This document shows positions 8,367 to 15,405 of a stretch of 64,000 nt of DNA, in pieces. Each line of letters opens with the position of its first letter. Within the stretch, counting starts at the first letter, position 1. The notes beneath the pieces are model-generated. The model had not been told where the DNA came from and searched no databases. It worked only from the letters and a program-made list of their open reading frames with translations. Origin of the DNA: CAZUDO01 sp964618895 (GTDB lineage Bacteria; Desulfobacterota; Binatia; DP-6); the NCBI GenBank assembly GCA_964618895.1, contig CAZUDO010000085.1, positions 30,849-94,848 of the forward strand, given 5' to 3'. Position numbers and translations under genes: made by a program.

Positions 8367-9470
8367 ATGGACCTCACCCTCGACGACGAGCAGCGGCTCC
8401 TGGTCGAGTCGGCGCGTGCGTTCCTCGCCCGCGCCTGTCCGCTGACGCATGTGCGCGCGATGGAGGCCGACACGCGTGGGTTCAGTGCGCAGGTGTGGGG
8501 CGAGCTGGCGGCGCTCGGCTGGCCGGGCCTGGCGGTGGCCGAGGCCTACGGCGGCAGCGGGCGCTCGTTCCTGGAGGTGGCTCTCCTCCTCGAGGAGATG
8601 GGGCGCGTGCTCCTGCCGTCGCCGTTCTTCCCGACGGTCGTCCTGGTCGCGCCGCTCGTGGCGGCGCTCGGCAGCGACACGCAGCGGCAACGCTGGCTCC
8701 CCGCGCTGGCCGCGGGGCGGCTCACCGGCACGCTGGCGCTGGTCGAGCCGGGGTGGCGGGACGAATGGCAGGCGGTCACGCTGCGGGCGCGTGCCGACGG
8801 CGCGGGCGTCGTGCTCGACGGACGAAAGACGCTGGTGCCGTTCGCGCCGCACGTGGATATCCTGCTGGTCGCGGCCTGCCGGAACGACGACACGGTGCTG
8901 GCCGCGGTCGCCCCCGATACGCCGGGGGTCGGCCACCGCCGCCTGGCGACCCTCGGCGGGGAGCCTCTCTACGAGGTCACGTTCGATGCCGTCCGTGCGC
9001 CAGAGGTGCTGGCGGACGCCGGGGAGGCGCTCGCTCGGGTCCGCCTGCACGCCGCCACCGGCACGCTCGCGTACGCCATGGGGGCGGCCGCGCGCGTGCT
9101 CGCCATGACCGTCGACTACGCTCGCACGCGCGTCCAGTTCGGGCGTCCGATCGGGAGCTTCCAGGCGGTCGCGCACCGCTGCGCCGACATGCAGAGCGAC
9201 CTGGACGCGCTCCGCTACCTCGTCTACCAGGCGGCGTGGAGCCTGGGCGCCGGCTGCCCGGGGGAGCTCGAGGTCGGCGCCGCCAAGGCGTACGGCAACG
9301 CGGCGCTGCGCGAGATGTTCCGGCACGCCCATCAGGTGCACGGCGCGATCGGCTTCTCGACCGAGCACGATCTCCATCTGTTCACCCGCCGGGCCAAGGC
9401 GGCCGAGCTGTCGTGGGGTTCGGCCGGCCGGCACCGCGAGGCGGTCGCGCGCGCGATGGGGCTCGGATGA
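8367..9470 (+). CDS. Acyl-CoA dehydrogenase (second of a pair)
   Basis: A 367-residue acyl-CoA dehydrogenase-like protein starting MDLTLDDEQRLLVESARAF. It keeps the C-terminal FAD-binding signature YARTRVQFGRPIGSFQAV and HQVHGAIGFSTEHDLHLF. The middle substrate-binding motif is degenerate (ALVEPGWRDE instead of the usual TEP-x-AGSD). Loss of that motif in one partner is typical of heterotetrameric dehydrogenase pairs where each subunit contributes part of the FAD site. The stop overlaps the start of the acyl-CoA synthetase (ATGA), so the three genes form a tight unit. Confidence 0.9.
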   Translation: MDLTLDDEQRLLVESARAFLARACPLTHVRAMEADTRGFSAQVWGELAALGWPGLAVAEAYGGSGRSFLEVALLLEEMGRVLLPSPFFPTVVLVAPLVAALGSDTQRQRWLPALAAGRLTGTLALVEPGWRDEWQAVTLRARADGAGVVLDGRKTLVPFAPHVDILLVAACRNDDTVLAAVAPDTPGVGHRRLATLGGEPLYEVTFDAVRAPEVLADAGEALARVRLHAATGTLAYAMGAAARVLAMTVDYARTRVQFGRPIGSFQAVAHRCADMQSDLDALRYLVYQAAWSLGAGCPGELEVGAAKAYGNAALREMFRHAHQVHGAIGFSTEHDLHLFTRRAKAAELSWGSAGRHREAVARAMGLG

Positions 9471-10960
9471 CCTTTGCGCGCGTGCTCGCGGACATCGCCG
9501 CGCGCCTGCCCGACAAGACCGCCGTGGTCGACGACCGCGTGCGGCTGTCGTATCGTGAGCTGGACGCGCTGGTGACCCGCGTCGCCGGTGGGCTGCACGC
9601 GGCCAGAGTCGCCCCCGGCGAGGTGGTGTCGGCCGTGCTCCCGAATCGCGCCGAGGCGGTGGTGCTGTTCTACGCCGCCTGCCGCCTCGGGGCGGTGTTC
9701 AACGCCATCGTGCCCATCTACGGCGCGCGCGAGCTGCGTTTCATCCTGTGCCAGACGGAGAGTCGGGTGGTGGTCGTCCCGGCGCACCATCGCGGCGTCG
9801 ACTTTCCGGCGCTGATCGAGCGCCTGCGTCCGGAGCTGCCGCGGCTCGGCCCGTGCGTGGCCCTCGACGACCGCTTCGCGCTCCCGTTCGACGCACCGGC
9901 TGCCGCACCCGTCCCGGCACCCGATCCCACCGCCGTGCGGGCCATCCTCTACACCTCGGGGACCACGGCCGACCCCAAGGGCGTGCAGCACAGCGACCGC
10001 ACGCTGCTCGCCGAGTGCCGCGGCATGGTGGCGTATCACCGGCTCGGCGCCGAGCACGTGTTCGTGATGCCGTCGCCGGTGGGGCATATCTCGGGTCTGC
10101 TCTACGGCATCATGCTGCCGGTCGTACTCGGCGCGACCAGCGTCCTCATGGAGGCGTGGGACCCCGAGCGGTTCTGCGCCCTGGTCGAGCAGGAGCGCGG
10201 AACCTACTCGGCCGGCGCGACGCCCTTCCTGCAGGGTGTGCTCGAGTGCCCGGCGCGGGCGCGCTACGATCTGGGCTCGCTCCGCATCTTCCCGTGCGGC
10301 GGTGCCGACGTGCCGCCGGAGCTGATCCGGCGCGCCATCCGTGAGCTGGGCGTGCGCTCGGGACGCGGCTACGGCTCGAGCGAGCTGCCGAGCATCACCA
10401 GCTCCGCCGGCCCGGACGTGCCGGCGGCGAAGCGAGCCGTGACCGACGGCGCACCGATGCCCGGCAACGAGATCCAGTTGCGCGACGGCGAGATCTGGGC
10501 GCGCGGACCGGAGCTGTTCCTCGGCTACCGTGATCCGGCGCTCGATGCCGACGCCTTCGATGCCGCCGGCTGGTTCCGGACCGGCGATCTGGGGGTGCTC
10601 GACGCCGACGGCTACCTGACCATCACCGGCCGGGTGAAGGACATCATCGTCCGGCGCGGCGAGAAGTTCTCGGCCAAGGAGATCGAGGACCTGCTCTTCG
10701 AGCACCCCAAGGTCCGCGCCGTGGCGGTGGTGCCGGTGCCGGATCCGGCGGTGGGCGAGCGTGTGTGCGCGGTGGTGGTGCCGGCGCGCGCCGACGAGCC
10801 GCCGGCGCTCGAGGAGCTGGTGCGGTTCCTGGAAGCACAGGAGCTGTCGCGGCGGAAGCTCCCCGAGCGGCTCGAGCTGGTGGACGCGCTGCCGGTGACC
10901 GCCAGCGGCAAGGTGCAGAAGCACGTGCTCCGCGAGTGGCTGGCGCGGGCGCGGAGCTGA
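9467..10960 (+). CDS. AMP-forming acyl-CoA synthetase / ligase
   Basis: A 497-residue ANL-superfamily enzyme that activates a carboxylic acid to its CoA thioester with ATP. The P-loop-like ILYTSGTTADPKGV is near residues 162-175, followed by GYGSSELPS, then WFRTGDLG and GRVKDIIVRRGEKFS with the hinge. The catalytic Lys near the C-terminus lies in TASGKVQKHVLR. It probably feeds substrate to the two dehydrogenases, hydratase and SDR encoded upstream. The substrate chain type is unknown. Confidence 0.92.
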   Translation: MTFARVLADIAARLPDKTAVVDDRVRLSYRELDALVTRVAGGLHAARVAPGEVVSAVLPNRAEAVVLFYAACRLGAVFNAIVPIYGARELRFILCQTESRVVVVPAHHRGVDFPALIERLRPELPRLGPCVALDDRFALPFDAPAAAPVPAPDPTAVRAILYTSGTTADPKGVQHSDRTLLAECRGMVAYHRLGAEHVFVMPSPVGHISGLLYGIMLPVVLGATSVLMEAWDPERFCALVEQERGTYSAGATPFLQGVLECPARARYDLGSLRIFPCGGADVPPELIRRAIRELGVRSGRGYGSSELPSITSSAGPDVPAAKRAVTDGAPMPGNEIQLRDGEIWARGPELFLGYRDPALDADAFDAAGWFRTGDLGVLDADGYLTITGRVKDIIVRRGEKFSAKEIEDLLFEHPKVRAVAVVPVPDPAVGERVCAVVVPARADEPPALEELVRFLEAQELSRRKLPERLELVDALPVTASGKVQKHVLREWLARARS

Positions 10961-10962
10961 CC

Positions 10963-11397
10963 TCAGGCCGAGCGGCGGAGCGCCGGCGCGTGCGCCACCA
11001 CGGCATGGCGCGACCCGCCCGCGACGCGCGCGCGCAGGCGGACAACGCGGATGCCGTCGATCATGCGCGCCTGCTGCTGCGCTCCCCAGCGCGCCAGCGC
11101 GCTCCGGAGGGCGTCGCCGTCGATGCCGAGGTGGTCGCAGATGTTGCGGAAGGCGTACGGCCACGACACGTCATCGGCCCCGATCCAGGCGACCGCGTCG
11201 GCGAACAGGCGCTGGCCGCGCCGGCTGCGGGCCATGCTGTACTGCCGGAAATGGGACACCGCGTCGGCCAGCACGGCGGCCATCAGCTGCCGCTCCGGCG
11301 ACTCGGGGATGTGCCGCGCCAGCAGCTGGCCCGGCAGGACGACCTCCGGCTCGAGCTCGAGTCCCTGTCTCAGGCTCCGGTCGGTGTCGGCTTCCAT
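10963..11397 (-). CDS. Conserved hypothetical protein
   Basis: A 144-residue soluble protein. The central region (FADAVAWIGADDVSWPYAF, then RNICDHLGIDGDALRSAL) resembles a conserved but unnamed family I associate with deltaproteobacterial-type genomes: a helix, a Trp-Pro-Tyr/Phe step and an LGID-type turn. The last 30 residues are low-complexity Ala/Arg. There is no catalytic motif. It is convergent with the acyl-CoA synthetase gene, only 2 bases away, and divergent from the ferredoxin gene, leaving 145 bases for promoters. Confidence 0.7.
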   Translation of the reverse strand: MEADTDRSLRQGLELEPEVVLPGQLLARHIPESPERQLMAAVLADAVSHFRQYSMARSRRGQRLFADAVAWIGADDVSWPYAFRNICDHLGIDGDALRSALARWGAQQQARMIDGIRVVRLRARVAGGSRHAVVAHAPALRRSA

Positions 11398-11542
11398 GGG
11401 TCTCCTCCCCTCTCACTCCGGAGTACGGGTGCTCCGCACCGGGTGGATGTCTCATAGACGGCGTCCCGGGGGCAAAGGTGTCGCTGGACCGGTTGCAGGC
11501 CCCCGCGCCGCCGTCGTAAGGGATTGCGAGCGAGGGACGGCG

Positions 11543-11734
11543 ATGCGGATTCGGGTCGACCAGGATCTCTGTGAGGGCAACGCCCTGTGTCAGAAGGTGG
11601 CGGCCGAGGTGTTCGTGGTCGGGGACGACGACAAGGCCCATCTCCTGATCGAGCAGCCGCCCGAGAGCATGCGCGCCCAGGTCGAGCTGGCCGTGCGCCG
11701 CTGCCCGCGACAGGCGCTCACGATCGTCGAGTAG
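11543..11734 (+). CDS. Small [3Fe-4S]-type ferredoxin
   Basis: A 63-residue protein of the ferredoxin family that serves cytochromes P450. The cluster ligands are spaced as Cys-x5-Cys in DLCEGNALCQKV, with the last Cys in RRCPRQALTI; the residue usually completing a fourth ligand is absent, which suggests a [3Fe-4S] cluster. A GAGGGACGG stretch just upstream serves as ribosome binding site for the ATG at 11543. A cytochrome P450 gene at 36887 is a possible partner, though 25 kb away. Confidence 0.88.
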   Translation: MRIRVDQDLCEGNALCQKVAAEVFVVGDDDKAHLLIEQPPESMRAQVELAVRRCPRQALTIVE

Positions 11735-11813
11735 GCGAGGGTGGGGCGCGGGGGAGCGGCGTTGCTGTCCAAAAGCGTCCCGATCTCGGCCAATGGGTCC
11801 GAATCTCCAGAAC

Positions 11814-12005
11814 TCAGGCCGAGCGTCGTGCGCGGCGGAGGTCGACGACGAGATCGAGGCCGAGCGCCTCGGCGATGCGACGAAGCGTGTCGAGATTCGG
11901 CGTCACCCCGCCGGCTTCGAGCCGAGCGAGGGCGGGTTGCGTGCTGCCGATGCGCGCCGCCAGCTCGGCCTGTGTCAGACCGTGGCCTTCGTGCGATGCA
12001 TCGCT
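11814..12005 (-). pseudogene. Remnant of an XRE-type antitoxin (helix-turn-helix only)
   Basis: On the minus strand the frame encodes a clear helix-turn-helix: GLTQAELAARIGSTQPALAR, then a short turn and NLDTLRRIAEALGLDL, ending at a stop at 11814-11816. It has no start codon in its own frame: a TGA (12006-12008) lies eight codons before the Gly-Leu-Thr-Gln start of the helix. The frame is the same as that of the toxin upstream, so a deletion seems to have joined the two genes and left the antitoxin untranslatable. HigA-type antitoxin is the likely origin. Confidence 0.7.
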
Positions 12006-12326
12006 TCATCGCCCGCACGGCGCGCGCGATCTCCGCGCGCTCCGTCGGCGCTGCTTACTGAAGACGGTGAGCAGGATGATTCGCCGTCCACTCGCGATGC
12101 AGTACGCGATGCGCACGGCTTGGCCGACTGCGCCGAGGTAGAACCGAAGCTCGCGGAGTTTGCCCGCCAACTGTCGGGTGTACGGCTCGTCGAGGCGAAC
12201 CCCTCTCTCCGCCAGCAGGTCGATGCAGAACTCCACACGGCCGAACTCCTCATCGGGGAACGTTCGCACCCAGGCAGCCACCTCCGGCTCCAACTCCACC
12301 ACGCCCCAAGGCACACTCGGCACCAT
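12006..12326 (-). CDS. RelE/HigB-type toxin with an out-of-frame C-terminus (probably degraded)
   Basis: The first 90 residues match the phage-derived Gp49-like/HigB toxin fold: EVAAWVRTFPDEEFGRVEF, then LLAERGVRLDEPYTRQLAGK, LRELRFYL, and RRIILLTVFSKQ. These toxins cut mRNA on the ribosome. After FSKQRR the frame reads an Arg-rich tail to TGA, whereas one base away the expected helix ERAEIARAVRAMKRCIA is readable. This is best explained by a frameshift near 12070. A second shift near 11990 returns to the frame of the antitoxin remnant. Function is doubtful. Confidence 0.6.
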   Translation of the reverse strand: MVPSVPWGVVELEPEVAAWVRTFPDEEFGRVEFCIDLLAERGVRLDEPYTRQLAGKLRELRFYLGAVGQAVRIAYCIASGRRIILLTVFSKQRRRSARRSRAPCGR

Positions 12327-12328
12327 GA

Positions 12329-12547
12329 CATCGCGCCGGCCTGGCGATCGTGGACGCCATGGTGCCGCTCAACGCCACCCTCCCCGCCGACGACGGGACG
12401 CGCCTGGCCGTGCGCATCGGCTTGCACACCGGGCCGGTGGTGATTGCCGACGTCCACGAACAGGCCGATCCCACCGGCAGCGTCCGCCACGGCCGCGACT
12501 TTGCAGATCGCCTCGACGAGAGGACCTTGCCGAGACCTTCGCGCTGA
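12329..12547 (+). pseudogene. Fragment of a class III adenylate/guanylate cyclase domain
   Basis: A short open stretch encodes AGLAIVDAMVPLNATL, then RLAVRIGLHTGPVVIADV. This is the central beta-strand and His-Thr-Gly-Pro-Val segment of class III nucleotide cyclases. The rest of the domain, including one metal Asp and the dimer partner part, is missing, and a TGA lies directly upstream. It abuts the start of the degraded toxin gene, so the whole 11.7-12.7 kb stretch looks like a graveyard of inserted and decayed genes. Confidence 0.55.
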
Positions 12548-12681
12548 TGTGCTCGGGCGACGACCAAGCGCCCGAGCGTCATCGCCGGGATCTCATCCAC
12601 GAAGGCCGCGCGTAGCCCACGCGGACGAGCTGGCGGCGGCGGTCGGCGGGTGCCAAGCGGGTGCGGCGGGCGGGCCCCATA

Positions 12682-12717
12682 TTGACAGGTTGTGCCACAC
12701 TATTTTACGACTTGTCA
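12682..12717 (+). promoter_or_regulatory. Possible promoter and operator before the nitronate monooxygenase gene
   Basis: A consensus -35 box TTGACA lies at 12682-12687, in a locally AT-richer stretch before the ATG at 12720. A near-perfect inverted repeat, TGACAGGT (12683-12690) and ACTTGTCA (12710-12717), overlaps it with 7 of 8 positions matched and 19 bases between. That is the kind of site a dimeric repressor would use. No good -10 box is visible at 17 bases. No regulator gene is adjacent. Confidence 0.4.
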
Positions 12718-12719
12718 CT

Positions 12720-13844
12720 ATGCGCACCCCCCTCTGTGACACCCTGGGCATCGAACTCCCGATCTTCGCCTTCACCCACTGCCGCGACGTGGTCGCCGCG
12801 GTGAGCAAGGCGGGCGGCTTCGGGGTCCTCGGCGCCGTCGGCTTCCCGCCCGAACAGCTCGAGGTCGAGCTCAAATGGATCGACGACCACATCGGCGACC
12901 GGCCCTACGGCGTCGACATCGTCATCCCCGGCAAGTACGAGGGCATGGGTGAGGTCGACCCGAAGAAGTTGGAGGAGATGCTGCTCGCCGCTGTGCCCGA
13001 GGAGCATCGCCGTTACGCCGACAAGATCCTGGCCGACCACGGCGTCCCGAAGCTCCCCGAGGGCGACCGTCCGGTGGGTCAGCTCCTCGGCTGGACCGCC
13101 GCCACCGCGTCGCCGCAGGTGGAAGTGGCCCTCCGCCATCCCAAGGTGCGGCTCATCGCCAACGCGCTCGGCACGCCGCCGGCGGACGTGATCGAGCGCG
13201 TCCACGGGGCCGGCCGCCTGGTCGCGGCCCTGTGCGGGTCGCCGAAGCAGGCCCGCGCCCACCGTGCGGCCGGCGTCGACATCGTCATCGCGCAGGGGAC
13301 CGAGGGCGGCGGGCACACGGGCGAGGTGGGCAGCGTCGTGCTGTGGCCGGAGGTGATCGACGCGGTGGCGCCCACGCCCGTCCTGGCCGCGGGCGGCGTC
13401 GGCACCGGGCGGCAGATCGCCGCGGCGCTGGCCATGGGCGCTCAGGGCGTATGGACCGGATCACTCTGGCTCACCGTGCAGGAGGCCGACGTGCCGCCGC
13501 CGCAGATGGAGGCGTATCTCGCCGCCGGTAGCCGCGACACCGTGCGCTCGCGGTCGTTCACCGGCAAGCCGTGCCGCATGCTGCGCAATCAGTGGACGGA
13601 GGCCTGGGAGGCGCCCGACGCCCCCAAGCCGCTCGGCATGCCGCTCCAGTTCATGGTGACCTCCGACGCGGTCGCGCGCGGCCACCGCTACGCCACCAAG
13701 GCGAAGGACGTCATGTTCAACCCGATCGGCCAGATCGTGGGCGCGCTCAACGAGGTGCGGCCGGTGAAGGACGTGATCTACCGGCTGGTGCAGGAGTATC
13801 TCGAGTCGGTCGAGCGCCTGCAGCGGCTGACGCCCGCCGAGTAG
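12720..13844 (+). CDS. Nitronate monooxygenase (2-nitropropane dioxygenase family)
   Basis: A 374-residue FMN-dependent TIM-barrel enzyme. It starts MRTPLCDTLGIELPIF. The diagnostic motif GTEGGGHTGE with the catalytic His is around residues 195-205, and the phosphate-binding end of the barrel reads VLAAGGVGTGRQIAAALAMG. Members oxidise alkyl nitronates or detoxify propionate-3-nitronate; many homologues in fatty-acid clusters have unassigned substrates. The ATG at 12720 has little upstream ribosome binding sequence, so translation may be leaderless or weak. It is convergent with the next gene, 9 bases apart. Confidence 0.88.
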   Translation: MRTPLCDTLGIELPIFAFTHCRDVVAAVSKAGGFGVLGAVGFPPEQLEVELKWIDDHIGDRPYGVDIVIPGKYEGMGEVDPKKLEEMLLAAVPEEHRRYADKILADHGVPKLPEGDRPVGQLLGWTAATASPQVEVALRHPKVRLIANALGTPPADVIERVHGAGRLVAALCGSPKQARAHRAAGVDIVIAQGTEGGGHTGEVGSVVLWPEVIDAVAPTPVLAAGGVGTGRQIAAALAMGAQGVWTGSLWLTVQEADVPPPQMEAYLAAGSRDTVRSRSFTGKPCRMLRNQWTEAWEAPDAPKPLGMPLQFMVTSDAVARGHRYATKAKDVMFNPIGQIVGALNEVRPVKDVIYRLVQEYLESVERLQRLTPAE

Positions 13845-13853
13845 CGCGTCAGT

Positions 13854-15311
13854 TCAGTTCCCCACCGTCGAGTTCTGCGCCGCCGTCTTGATGGCGGGCG
13901 CGTCCGCCTTCAGGAGGAAGCCCGCCTTGATCGCGGCCCGGGTCGCCTTGAGGATCGCCGACACGTACGTGTCGTGCGTTGGATAGAGCGCCTGCAGGGT
14001 GGCGGCGTCGAACGGCGTCGTGGTCCCGAAGAGGAAGCAGAAGCCGCTGCCGGTCTGGCCCTCGCCCGACAGGGTGTGGATCGGCACGTCCACCTGCGGG
14101 GTCCGGATACCGCCCCGGGCGTTGCCGGGCTGGTCGCGCGCGATCGCTGCCGGTGGCCCCGGGGTCACCTCGAGCCGCGGTGCAGGTGGTGGCGGGGTCC
14201 CCCGGCGCACCCACCGGTTCAGGCGCGCGATGGCGGTGTTCATGACGTAGTGCGCGGGACCGGCGTTCAGCGGTTTGCCGCAGTTGATCACCCCGAAGGC
14301 GGTCGACGTGAGCGGCAGGTGGGTGGTGTCGGCGGCGGCCGGGCCGATGTCGGCGGCGCCGACGCCCAGCTGGTACGTGTCGGCGTGCGCGGTGCCGGCG
14401 ATCTCCCACAGACGGATGCGGCGGGTGTCCGGCTGGCGGGCCGGCAGGGAGTTGAGGCCGATCAGGTCGGACTCGGTCTGCACGGTGAGCACCGGGACGT
14501 CGATGTCGGTGCGGATCGTGGCGGGGCTGGGGGCGTTGATGACCTCCTGGGGAGCCTGCGACAGCGGGGGCGCGCCGGAGCCGCGGCTGTGCACCAGGAA
14601 GCCGTCGTACACCTGCGCGACCGGATGCACGGCGTTGACGTAGGTCACCAGGCGGAACGCCGACTGCGACTCCCCGACGGCGATCACGCGCTTCGCCTTG
14701 AGATCGCCGAGCGGGCGCAGTCCCGCCGGGCGCCGGATCGCCTGCGCGACCTGCGAGAACATGTCGTACGAGAAGCTGTCGCCGGGATGGACGAGCGAGC
14801 CGTAGCGTGCCGGGTCGACCGCCTTCAACCACAGGCGGAGCCCGAGCGGGTTGCTGCCGCCCTCGACGCCGACGGACTGCGCCGAGACCCCCACCCACGC
14901 GTAGCCGTTGCGCATGAGCTCGGTGTGGAAGTACGTCCAGTCGGGGGCGGCGTCGAGGCCGCCGGAGACGTTGTGCCACTCGACGACGACGGTGCCGTTG
15001 AAGCGCTGCCGGCGTACCGGCCGGCGCACCACGATGCGGGTCCGGTAGTCGGCGCTGCCGGCCGGGGTCGCGTCCCAGCGTCCGTCCGCCCCGAGCGGCG
15101 CGGCGCTGGTGTAGCCGCTCGCCGTGCCCGAGAGGAAGAACTCTTCTTCCATGTAGCCGAGGGGCGCCAGGTCGAAGCTGGTGGAGGCGAGGAACGGGGT
15201 GCCGTTCCCGCCGGTGACGGGTCCGGTCACCGTCGGGCTCGGCACCGCGGCCGACGCGAACGGAGCGGACGCCGCGAGCGCCATCAGCGACACCAGAACG
15301 CGGATACGCAT
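13854..15311 (-). CDS. Secreted alpha/beta hydrolase-domain protein (PF20091-like)
   Basis: A 485-residue exported protein. Residues 1-22 (MRIRVLVSLMALAASAPFAS) form a Sec signal peptide. The mature part resembles the Abhydrolase_10 domain: TVVVEWHNVSGGLDAAPDW, the nucleophile elbow VIAVGESQSAF with the likely catalytic Ser, and the late His in IAGTAHADTYQ. The Asp may lie in the VLTVQTESDLIG segment. It is likely a periplasmic or extracellular esterase. The start at 15311 is fixed by an AAGGAGG 8 bases upstream; earlier in-frame ATGs only add a low-complexity leader. Confidence 0.85.
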   Translation of the reverse strand: MRIRVLVSLMALAASAPFASAAVPSPTVTGPVTGGNGTPFLASTSFDLAPLGYMEEEFFLSGTASGYTSAAPLGADGRWDATPAGSADYRTRIVVRRPVRRQRFNGTVVVEWHNVSGGLDAAPDWTYFHTELMRNGYAWVGVSAQSVGVEGGSNPLGLRLWLKAVDPARYGSLVHPGDSFSYDMFSQVAQAIRRPAGLRPLGDLKAKRVIAVGESQSAFRLVTYVNAVHPVAQVYDGFLVHSRGSGAPPLSQAPQEVINAPSPATIRTDIDVPVLTVQTESDLIGLNSLPARQPDTRRIRLWEIAGTAHADTYQLGVGAADIGPAAADTTHLPLTSTAFGVINCGKPLNAGPAHYVMNTAIARLNRWVRRGTPPPPAPRLEVTPGPPAAIARDQPGNARGGIRTPQVDVPIHTLSGEGQTGSGFCFLFGTTTPFDAATLQALYPTHDTYVSAILKATRAAIKAGFLLKADAPAIKTAAQNSTVGN

Positions 15312-15319
15312 GCCTGACA

Positions 15320-15326
15320 CCTCCTT
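15320..15326 (-). promoter_or_regulatory. Strong ribosome binding site (AAGGAGG on the minus strand)
   Basis: A perfect AAGGAGG is followed 8 bases later by the ATG at 15311. It decides the start of the secreted hydrolase. Confidence 0.8.
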
Positions 15327-15405
15327 GACGGCCACCGGGCGGCCGTAGCGGCGTGCACCGTAGGCGAGGCGCGTTTGTCGAGTCAACCGAAACGCCGGTC
15401 GCGAA

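Noticed and set aside
11590..12018. A minus-strand frame of 142 residues over the antitoxin remnant
   Set aside because: Only the ends hold family-like sequence (one base out of frame). The body is Arg-rich and ends beyond the HTH stop, so it is not a real gene.
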